64,000 nucleotides of DNA from Parapedobacter soli (lineage in GTDB: Bacteria; Bacteroidota; Bacteroidia; Sphingobacteriales; Sphingobacteriaceae), in assembly GCF_025460835.1 (NCBI RefSeq), contig NZ_JAMXAY010000006.1:62001-126000 (forward strand). Direction: 5' to 3'. Shown piece by piece: positions 15,031 to 21,736 of the stretch. A program made the position numbers and the translations under genes. The notes beneath the pieces are model-generated. The model was given only the letters and a program-made list of their open reading frames with translations. It did no database searches and was not told where the DNA came from. The first letter of the stretch is position 1. Each line of letters starts with the position of its first letter.

Positions 15031-17592
15031 ATGACTTATTTCATCAAAACGAATATCATCTTATGCATGCTGCTGGCAGCGACCGCATGGCCGGCAGTAG
15101 CGCAAGACAATACATCAACCTTTACCGTTGCCGGTATGTGCGGCATGTGCGAAGCCCGCATTGAACAGGCTGCCGATAGCAGCGGATTGATAAAGGCCGA
15201 TTGGAATGCGGGCACTGGCTTACTTACCCTACACCATGATGCCACGTACGACGTAGAAGCAGCCAAGCGGCGCATCCTAGCCGCCGGCCACGATGTGGAT
15301 GGCAGTACCGCCTCGCAAGCGGCGTACGAGGCGCTCCCTGCCTGCTGCCAATACCACGACGAAAAAAACGCGCATAAAACCGGCGGGCAGGATGCGCACG
15401 GCAGCCATACGGTTACAGGTATCATCATGCAGGAAAACAACCGCGGCGAATTAACCCCCATCGAACATGCGAACGTTCGTTGGCTGGAGGCCCCATCGAT
15501 AAATGCGCGCTCTGACGAATCGGGTGTATTCCGGATTGCACATGAGGCAGGGCGCAAGCAACTTATCATCTCATACGTAGGTCTACAGCCCGATACCGTC
15601 CCGGTAACCGATCCACATGAGGTTGTGGTGGTCACCGCCAAAGACAATGTTTTGGCCGAGGTGACCGTATCGGCCAGGCGCCGGTCAAACTACATCGCCG
15701 CACTTAGCCCCACCCGGCTGGAAATGCTGACCGGCCAAGAGCTCTTTAAGGCCGCTTGCTGCGACCTGAGTGAAAGCTTCGAAACCAATGCATCGGTAGA
15801 TGTGGTGAACAGCGATGCCGTAACCGGCAGTAAACAAATCCAGATGCTAGGGCTCAGCGGCACCTACACCCAGCTCACCGTAGAAAACCTCCCCGGGCCG
15901 CGTGGATTGGCTACCCCGCTAGGGCTGAACAGCATATCGGGCACCTGGATCGAGTCTATCCAGATCGGCAAAGGTATCGGGTCGGTAGTGAACGGCTTCG
16001 AAAACATAGCCGGACAAATCAACGTGGAACTGAAAAAACCCGGTACATCCGAAAAGCTATTTTTCAATGCCTATGGCAATAACATGGGGCGTACCGACGT
16101 GAACCTCAACCTTTCCCACCAGTTTAACGAACGCTGGGCAGGCAGTTTGTTGCTGCACGATAACTTCATGTACAACAAACACATGAACTTCAGCAACAAT
16201 GGCTTCCGTGACGCTCCGATAGGTAATATCTTCTCTGGAGTGGGCCGCTGGAAGTATGAAGATGGCAAGGGCTTTATCCTCCAATTCGGGGTGAAATTCC
16301 TCAGCGACGACCGTACTGGGGGAGAGATCGACTTCAACCCCACAACCGATAAACTGACCGAGAACCGCTACGGCCTTGCTTTCGATATTGAGCGATACGA
16401 AGCATTTGCCAAAATCGGCTATGTTTTTCCCCACAACACCCAACGCAGCATCGGGCTGCAACTATCGGGTACTGCGTACAATCAGCGTTCTTATTTCGGC
16501 ATACGCACTTACGATGCCGACCAACAGAACGCCTACGCCAACTTGATCTACCAGGACATCATCGGTACGGTGGTACATAAATACCGTACAGGGCTCAGCA
16601 TGCAATACGATCGCTATGACGAGCGGTACATGGCGGATCAGTTCAGACGCACCGAGGTGGTGCCGGGCGGGTTCTTCGAATACACATACAGCCCGTCAGA
16701 TAAATTCGATGCCGTAGCCGGGATCCGTGGTGATTATAACAGCCTATATGGTTGGTTTGCCACGCCGCGGGTACACCTGCGCTACCAGCCGGTAACAGGC
16801 ACCACGTTCCGGGTCAGCGGCGGCCGCGGACAACGGACGGCCAATATTTTCGCCGAGAATACGGCTGCATTGGCCAGCTCCCGTTCGGTCCGAATTGCGG
16901 CTGCCAACACCGCAGAAAATGCGTACGGGCTTAAACCGGAGGTAGCCTGGAATACGGGTATCAGCTTCGACCAATCTTTCCGGATGTTCAATCGACAGGC
17001 TTCTTTCAGCACCGAGTTTTTCCGGAACGATTTCACCAACCAAGTGGTCGTAGACTTCGAAAACCCCCGCGAATTGGCTTTTTATAACCTGGATGGGAAA
17101 TCCTATTCAAACAGCCTGCAGACAGAGCTGCGGTTCATGCCGTTGCCCCATTTTGAAACGCGGATGGCTTATCGCTTTTTCGACGTGAAAACCACCTACG
17201 GGAATGAGTTGTTGCAAAAGCCGCTCGTAGCACGACACCGCGGTTTCCTCAACTTAGCATACAATACCCACAGTGGCGGGTGGCATTTCGATTATACGCT
17301 GAATATCACAGGTCAGAAAAGGCTGCCATCAACGGTAGCCAATCCGGTCGACTACCGGATGCCCGATTATTCGAAGTCGTACGTAACCATGAATGCGCAG
17401 GTGAGCAAAACGATTGGGAAAGCACGGCCGATCGACCTGTATATAGGCGGCGAAAACCTGACAAATTTCTTCCAGCAAAATCCGGTCTTGGCAGCAGACC
17501 AACCGTTCAGTGAGTTTTTCGACACCTCCCTGCTGTGGGGCCCGCTCACAGGTAGGATGTTTTATGCTGGAGTGAGGTTCAGCATCAATTGA
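15031..17592 (+). CDS. TonB-dependent receptor with N-terminal HMA metal-binding domain
   Basis: 853 residues from ATG 15031, which starts the signal peptide (MTYFIKTNIILCMLLAATAW); an earlier in-frame ATG at 14974 falls inside the structured leader. Order: signal peptide; heavy-metal-associated fold (about 26-85) with the CxxC site in VAGMCGMCEARIE; a Cys/His linker (ALPACCQYHDEKNAHKTGG, DAHGSH); a carboxypeptidase regulatory-like beta domain (about 125-205); a plug domain (LTGQELFKAACCDLSESFETNASVDVV, QIQMLGLSGTYTQLTVENLPGPRG); and a 22-strand-type barrel ending in GRMFYAGVRFSIN. It presumably imports a metal or metal chelate across the outer membrane, with the HMA part in the periplasm. 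Copper is a guess from the MxCxxC site and the upstream gene. Confidence 0.9.
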   Translation: MTYFIKTNIILCMLLAATAWPAVAQDNTSTFTVAGMCGMCEARIEQAADSSGLIKADWNAGTGLLTLHHDATYDVEAAKRRILAAGHDVDGSTASQAAYEALPACCQYHDEKNAHKTGGQDAHGSHTVTGIIMQENNRGELTPIEHANVRWLEAPSINARSDESGVFRIAHEAGRKQLIISYVGLQPDTVPVTDPHEVVVVTAKDNVLAEVTVSARRRSNYIAALSPTRLEMLTGQELFKAACCDLSESFETNASVDVVNSDAVTGSKQIQMLGLSGTYTQLTVENLPGPRGLATPLGLNSISGTWIESIQIGKGIGSVVNGFENIAGQINVELKKPGTSEKLFFNAYGNNMGRTDVNLNLSHQFNERWAGSLLLHDNFMYNKHMNFSNNGFRDAPIGNIFSGVGRWKYEDGKGFILQFGVKFLSDDRTGGEIDFNPTTDKLTENRYGLAFDIERYEAFAKIGYVFPHNTQRSIGLQLSGTAYNQRSYFGIRTYDADQQNAYANLIYQDIIGTVVHKYRTGLSMQYDRYDERYMADQFRRTEVVPGGFFEYTYSPSDKFDAVAGIRGDYNSLYGWFATPRVHLRYQPVTGTTFRVSGGRGQRTANIFAENTAALASSRSVRIAAANTAENAYGLKPEVAWNTGISFDQSFRMFNRQASFSTEFFRNDFTNQVVVDFENPRELAFYNLDGKSYSNSLQTELRFMPLPHFETRMAYRFFDVKTTYGNELLQKPLVARHRGFLNLAYNTHSGGWHFDYTLNITGQKRLPSTVANPVDYRMPDYSKSYVTMNAQVSKTIGKARPIDLYIGGENLTNFFQQNPVLAADQPFSEFFDTSLLWGPLTGRMFYAGVRFSIN

Positions 17593-17628
17593 TGCCGATC
17601 ATGCCAGGATTACCATGATGCACCACAA

Positions 17629-18207
17629 TCAGGGAATTACGGCGTCCGGATAGGATGTTTTGAGAACACGGTACAACCGTTGAGTCGGCAACCCCACCAC
17701 ATTAGTGTAGGATCCCACAATCTGCTCGATGGCCACCGTTCCGATCCATTCCTGGATACCGTAACTCCCTGCTTTGTCGTAAGGTCTGAATTGGTCGATG
17801 TAGTAATCTATCTCTTGGTCGGACAAGACCCGGAAATAGACTTCCGTAACTTCATGGAAAGTCTGAATAAGACCATTATGCAACAAGGATACCGCCGTGA
17901 TGACCTCATGTTTCCGGCCCGATAAGCTCATCAGCATACCGATGGCTTCGGTACGGTCCTTTGGCTTGCCGAGGATCTGCCGATCGACCGCAACAATCGT
18001 ATCGGCGGCAATGACCAGCTCATCTGCTACCGCTCCCACAAAAGCAGCAGCTTTCTTTTCGGCAATATGGCGCACGGCGTCCACCGGGTCGAACCCATCC
18101 GGGAATTGCTCATCTACAGCGCGCACCGATACTTCGAAAGACACTCCCATCGATGAAAGCAATTCACGGCGGCGGGGCGACTGCGAAGCGAGGATAACTT
18201 TCATCAT
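17629..18207 (-). CDS. maf: Maf family nucleotide pyrophosphatase
   Basis: 192 residues from the ATG at 18207, whose first bases overlap the TGA of the upstream HAD gene (ATGA), pointing to coupled translation. The Maf phosphate motif SQSPRRRELL opens the protein, followed by VIAADTIVAVDRQILGKP (catalytic Asp in ADT), SGRKHEVITAV, and YDKAGSYGIQEWIG. Maf proteins hydrolyse noncanonical or UTP/dTTP nucleotides; the R-and-E pattern here suggests the YhdE-like dTTP/UTP group, not certain. It ends 36 bases from the convergent TonB receptor. Confidence 0.9.
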   Translation of the reverse strand: MMKVILASQSPRRRELLSSMGVSFEVSVRAVDEQFPDGFDPVDAVRHIAEKKAAAFVGAVADELVIAADTIVAVDRQILGKPKDRTEAIGMLMSLSGRKHEVITAVSLLHNGLIQTFHEVTEVYFRVLSDQEIDYYIDQFRPYDKAGSYGIQEWIGTVAIEQIVGSYTNVVGLPTQRLYRVLKTSYPDAVIP

Positions 18208-18728
18208 GACCGTATTTTTAGACGATGACCGCCGCTCCATGTTCCCTGGAGCTTCATTACCTTCTCGATAACATCCCGCACGGCACCCGCACCGCCATTG
18301 CAGCGCGATATATAAGCAGATGCAGCCTTCACATCCGGAACCGCATCGGCGGGACTGGCACCGAATCCCGTATCGGCCATAAACGCTAAATCTGCCATAT
18401 CGCTACCCATGGCCAACACACTGTCGGCATCGAGCCCGTTGCCAGTCATCCAATTGCTCAAGGCAGCACGTTGGTCGTCAATACCGAAAAATAAATCTAC
18501 GACACCCAATCCGTCCAACCATTGCCCTACCCCGGCGGGATACACACTCCCCCCGACAACGGCAACGGGATAGCGGGACGCCGCCAGTTGCAGCGCATAG
18601 CGATCCCTGCTATCGAAGGCATACCATCGATCACCTTGGGCCGATACCCAAAGCCTACTTTCGGCACATACGCCTTCAAAAGCGAAAACAAATGCCCGCA
18701 CCTGTTTAAACCGATCAAATAACATCAT
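18204..18728 (-). CDS. KdsC-like HAD protein lacking the catalytic Asp pair
   Basis: 174 residues; length, order and C-terminus (AYISRCNGGAGAVRDVIEKVMKLQG) follow KdsC/YrbI, the phosphatase of KDO-8-phosphate in LPS synthesis. The active site does not. The usual DVDGV nucleophile motif reads FAFEGV: Ala16 replaces the nucleophile Asp and Glu18 the acid. The Thr/Lys motif (TGR/K) reads VGGSV. Only the last Asp motif is partly kept (GSDMADL in place of GDDxxD). The protein is otherwise intact in frame and coupled to maf, so it may be a pseudoenzyme with a structural or binding role rather than a dying gene. It should not dephosphorylate by the normal HAD mechanism. Confidence 0.8.
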   Translation of the reverse strand: MMLFDRFKQVRAFVFAFEGVCAESRLWVSAQGDRWYAFDSRDRYALQLAASRYPVAVVGGSVYPAGVGQWLDGLGVVDLFFGIDDQRAALSNWMTGNGLDADSVLAMGSDMADLAFMADTGFGASPADAVPDVKAASAYISRCNGGAGAVRDVIEKVMKLQGTWSGGHRLKIRS

Positions 18729-19018
18729 ACCCTGTAATATGGGCCAAACTTAAAATAAAATCCGCAACCTGAAAATGCACTGTCAAAAAAACATTCCGTT
18801 GGCAGATCCAGACACCCCGTCTGATTTTATGACAGGTGTCATGGCAGGCACACGAGAATGTCCATGTCCAACATCAGGCTGAAACAGTGTTATTTGAACA
18901 CTAAGTGAATATTGTTGAAGTTTGGCATGCGTTTTGATTATATCATCATGAATATGCATACGATAGTTTTTAAGGCACATTCAGCAAAAGTTCTTTTGAC
19001 AATTTATTTACAAAACTA
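18729..19018. other. Intergenic, no gene seen
   Basis: No convincing reading frame on either strand. A small inverted repeat, GACACC near 18809 with GGTGTC near 18835, encloses the short palindrome TGACAGGTGTCA. Otherwise I see nothing until the small-RNA promoter. Confidence 0.5.
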
Positions 19019-19050
19019 TTGTTAGGAATAAAAAAAGTTGCGTACTTTTG
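19019..19050 (+). promoter_or_regulatory. Promoter of the small-RNA candidate
   Basis: TTG at 19019-19021, 21 bases, then TACTTTTG at 19043-19050 (full TAnnTTTG match). No protein gene follows on this strand before the terminator at 19131. Confidence 0.7.
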
Positions 19051-19056
19051 CAGTAA

Positions 19057-19163
19057 GATTTTAACCCGGGTGATACCGGGGATTTAGATTGTCTTTTCAT
19101 AATTTAGGTTTATAATTGGTTAGTAACAAACCCCGGTGCCCATCACCGGGGTTTTGTTTTTTT
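19057..19163 (+). ncRNA. Candidate small RNA, about 107 nt, with own promoter and terminator
   Basis: A consensus promoter (19019-19050) and a strong terminator bracket a stretch with no start codon or frame worth calling. Structure visible by eye: 5' hairpin CCCGG/CCGGG (19065-19081), an AT-rich middle, and a 3' terminator hairpin CCCCGGTG (19131-19138) with CACCGGGG (19144-19151), loop CCCAT, then TTTTGTTTTTTT. The 5' arm is also nearly complementary to the whole 3' arm, so the RNA could close into one long stem instead. It stands alone, since the neighbours on both sides are transcribed from the minus strand. It could be a regulatory sRNA; comparison with Rfam Bacteroidota families such as Flavo-1 would be sensible. 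Confidence 0.65.
19131..19163 (+). terminator. Terminator of the small-RNA candidate
   Basis: Perfect 8-bp GC stem with a 5-base loop followed by TTTTGTTTTTTT. Confidence 0.9.
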
Positions 19164-19236
19164 CTACCCCGTTATCTTTCTACCCCGTTATCGTTATTTC
19201 ACGACATCGTTTGATTTCCTCGGCCAACGGCGCCAC

Positions 19237-19267
19237 AAAAAAACCGCCTGTTGCAATCAACAGGCGG
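19237..19267 (-). terminator. Terminator after floA
   Basis: CCGCCTGTTG (19244-19253) and CAACAGGCGG (19258-19267) form a perfect 10-bp stem with a 4-base loop; on the minus strand seven T follow (19237-19243). Confidence 0.92.
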
Positions 19268-19289
19268 CCATTCACCTAACTGCTATGGC

Positions 19290-20297
19290 TTAGCCTTTTT
19301 TATGTAGACTACCGCCACTGCCTTTCCCCGTGTCTCCGCCCGGTTTTGCTATGGATCCGCGCATATCGGTATCGGCTTGTATATTCTGCATCCGGTAGTA
19401 GTCCATGACCCCTAGGTTGCCATTGCGGAACGCTTCGGCCATCGCAAGGGGCACCTGCGCTTCTGCTTCGATTACTTTTGCCCGCGCCTCCTGTGCTTTT
19501 GCCCGCATTTCCTGTTCAGATGCCACGGCCATGGCACGGCGTTCTTCTGCACGTGCATTCGCTACTTTCAGGTCGGCCTCCGCCTGATCGGTCTGCAACT
19601 TCGCTCCAATATTCTCGCCGATATCAATGTCAGCAATATCGATAGACAAAATTTCGAATGCCGTTCCGCTATCCAGCCCCTTGGAAAGCACAGTTTTTGA
19701 TATACGGTCGGGGCTTTCCAGAACCTCTTTGTGGTTTGATGCCGACCCGATCGTAGAGACGATCCCCTCTCCTACCCGGGCGAGGATGGTCTCTTCGCCG
19801 GCACCACCCACCAATTGGTTGATGTTGGCCCTCACCGTTACCCGCGCCTTGGCAATGAGCTGGATCCCGTCTTTTGCCACGGCAGCCACGGGCGGCGTGT
19901 TGATTACCCGCGGATTTACCGATATCTGCACAGCATCAAAAACATCCCGGCCGGCCAAATCGATAGCCGTCGCCAGCTTAAAATCCAATGGGATGTTAGC
20001 TTTGTCCGCAGATATCAATGCTTTGATAACGTTATTGACATTCCCACCCGCCAAAAAGTGGGTTTCGATTTCATTCGACGTGATGTCTAACCCCGCCTTG
20101 GTAGACGTAATCATGGCATTGGTCACCAATGCCGGCGGAACTTTCCGCAAGCGCATCAGCAACAGGTTGAGCAGGTTGATACGGACACCAGATAACTGGG
20201 CAGTAAACCAGAGATTTACGGGGAGGAGGTACAGCAGTATAAAAAAAGCAACAATAGCTCCTACAATAATCAAAATGGGGGTGAAACTCGGATCCAT
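19290..20297 (-). CDS. floA: Flotillin-like protein FloA
   Basis: 335 residues, the normal FloA (UPF0365) length. A single N-terminal membrane hairpin ([33 protein letters not shown]), then the SPFH-like domain ([53 protein letters not shown]) and a short Ala/Glu-rich helix ([42 protein letters not shown]). FloA forms scaffolds in membrane microdomains. This gene is monocistronic, closed by a strong terminator, with no NfeD neighbour. It is a separate family from the YqiK-like flotillin at 12.8 kb. Confidence 0.93.
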   Translation of the reverse strand: MDPSFTPILIIVGAIVAFFILLYLLPVNLWFTAQLSGVRINLLNLLLMRLRKVPPALVTNAMITSTKAGLDITSNEIETHFLAGGNVNNVIKALISADKANIPLDFKLATAIDLAGRDVFDAVQISVNPRVINTPPVAAVAKDGIQLIAKARVTVRANINQLVGGAGEETILARVGEGIVSTIGSASNHKEVLESPDRISKTVLSKGLDSGTAFEILSIDIADIDIGENIGAKLQTDQAEADLKVANARAEERRAMAVASEQEMRAKAQEARAKVIEAEAQVPLAMAEAFRNGNLGVMDYYRMQNIQADTDMRGSIAKPGGDTGKGSGGSLHKKG

Positions 20298-20391
20298 AAG
20301 GTCAAATACGTTTTAAAATGCGTTTATTGCTCCTAAAGGTACAACTTTTTTGCAGCTAACTCAAAAAACTCAAACCTTTTCCTCCCGGCAA

Positions 20392-20410
20392 TACCGGGAG
20401 CGGGCACCGC
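20392..20410. other. Perfect hairpin in the floA/acetyltransferase divergent region
   Basis: CTCCCGG and CCGGGAG flank CAATA. No T-run follows on either strand, so it is not a standard terminator. It could be an operator or lie in the floA 5' leader, about 95 bases from its ATG. Confidence 0.35.
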
Positions 20411-20496
20411 TTCCGCCAAAGCAAACACCGTGAAACTTGTGGAAACGGGAACAAACCGCTATTTTTAGCACCGATTGAATCGATTCGACAGCATAT

Positions 20497-21663
20497 ATGG
20501 ATATCATACCCGTTATAGGAAAACAGCTGGCCCAATCGTTCGTAACGATGGCTCTCCCCTTGTACAAAGATGACCCGCATTACATCCGGCCGCTCGACAA
20601 CGATGTGCACCATGTTTTCGACCCGGAGACCAACCCACGCCACCATACGGGCGAATGTGCCCGGTGGCTGCTCCGCGACGGCACAGGTCGTTACATCGGC
20701 CGCATCGCCGCGTTTTACAGCACCAACACATTCGAACGGGATGAATTCCCCGTGGGGGGCTGCGGTTTTTTCGAGTGCGTCGATAATCAGCAGGCGGCCA
20801 ACCTACTTTTTGACACCGCAAAGGAATGGTTGCAGGAAAGAGGTATCCAAGCTATGGATGGTCCGATCAATTTCGGCAATCGCGAGCGCTGGTGGGGCCT
20901 GCTCGTCGATGGTTTCTACGCACCGTGCTATTGCTGCAACTACAACCCGCCCTATTACCAAAAATTATTCGAAAGTTATGGCTTCGAGCTGTACTTCAAG
21001 CAATTCACTTACCGCCGGGAAATCGCTGCCAAGCTATCGAGCAAAGTGGGTGAAAAAGCGATGAGCACCTTGCAAGATGCAGGTTATACCTTCGGCCACA
21101 TAAGCCGCAACAACCTCGGCAAAGCTGCGGAAGACTTCTGCACGGTGTATAACGAAGCTTGGGCAAGGCACGAGGGGGTGAGTCCCATGAGCATCGAAAA
21201 TGCACATAAGCTCATGCAAAGCCTGAAGCCGGTTGTCGACCCCAAAATTATCTGGTTTGCTTACTATCAAGGCAAGCCGGTGGCATTCTGGGTCAATATA
21301 CCCGATGTAAACCAACTGATCGTAAAATACATGGACGGCAAATTGACTTTATGGGGCAAACTCCTTTTTGTTTGGAATAAATGGCGGAAACGCTGCAAGA
21401 CGATGTTTGGCATCGTTTTCGGTGTGGTGCCCGATCACCAACGCAAAGGTGTGGAAGCCGCCCTCGTGGTGGCCGCCGCCAAAGTGGTACAAGACCCCGC
21501 ACAAACGGGATATGAAGAGCTGCAGATGAACTGGATTGGCGATTTCAACCCGAAAATGATGAACGTGGCACGGTATATCGGCGGGACTATATATAAAACC
21601 CACCACACATACCGATACTTATTTGACCCTACAAAACCGTTCGAGAGGTATCCGATACTCTAG
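20497..21663 (+). CDS. GNAT-like acetyltransferase domain protein, conserved in Bacteroidota
   Basis: 388 residues, cytosolic. The N-terminal half (IIPVIGKQLAQSFVTMALPLYKDDPHYIRPLDNDVHHVFDP, then IGRIAAFYS and GGCGFFECVDNQQAANLLFDTAKEWLQERG) follows the GNAT fold, and the C-terminal half carries another GNAT-like stretch (VFGVVPDHQRKGVEAALVVAAAKV, with the acetyl-CoA loop pattern R-x-G-x-x-A). Such two-part proteins are widespread in Bacteroidota with unknown substrate. It is transcribed away from floA. The signalling cassette begins about 70 bases downstream but has its own promoter box, so they are probably separate transcripts. Confidence 0.7.
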   Translation: MDIIPVIGKQLAQSFVTMALPLYKDDPHYIRPLDNDVHHVFDPETNPRHHTGECARWLLRDGTGRYIGRIAAFYSTNTFERDEFPVGGCGFFECVDNQQAANLLFDTAKEWLQERGIQAMDGPINFGNRERWWGLLVDGFYAPCYCCNYNPPYYQKLFESYGFELYFKQFTYRREIAAKLSSKVGEKAMSTLQDAGYTFGHISRNNLGKAAEDFCTVYNEAWARHEGVSPMSIENAHKLMQSLKPVVDPKIIWFAYYQGKPVAFWVNIPDVNQLIVKYMDGKLTLWGKLLFVWNKWRKRCKTMFGIVFGVVPDHQRKGVEAALVVAAAKVVQDPAQTGYEELQMNWIGDFNPKMMNVARYIGGTIYKTHHTYRYLFDPTKPFERYPIL

Positions 21664-21707
21664 CGCCAAGATGAAAAGCGGGACACTATTCATGTCTCGA
21701 CTTTTTG

Positions 21708-21715
21708 TACTTTTG
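21708..21715 (+). promoter_or_regulatory. -7 promoter box of the signalling cassette
   Basis: TACTTTTG, full TAnnTTTG match, 22 bases before the ATG at 21737. No clear -33 element. Its place argues against the far upstream in-frame ATG at 21623, which lies inside the preceding gene. Confidence 0.5.
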
Positions 21716-21736
21716 CAACAAATGGGGAAAACGATC

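Noticed and set aside
18783-18980. 65-codon open frame on the minus strand
   Set aside because: No ribosome-binding or promoter context, no homology pattern, low coding character.
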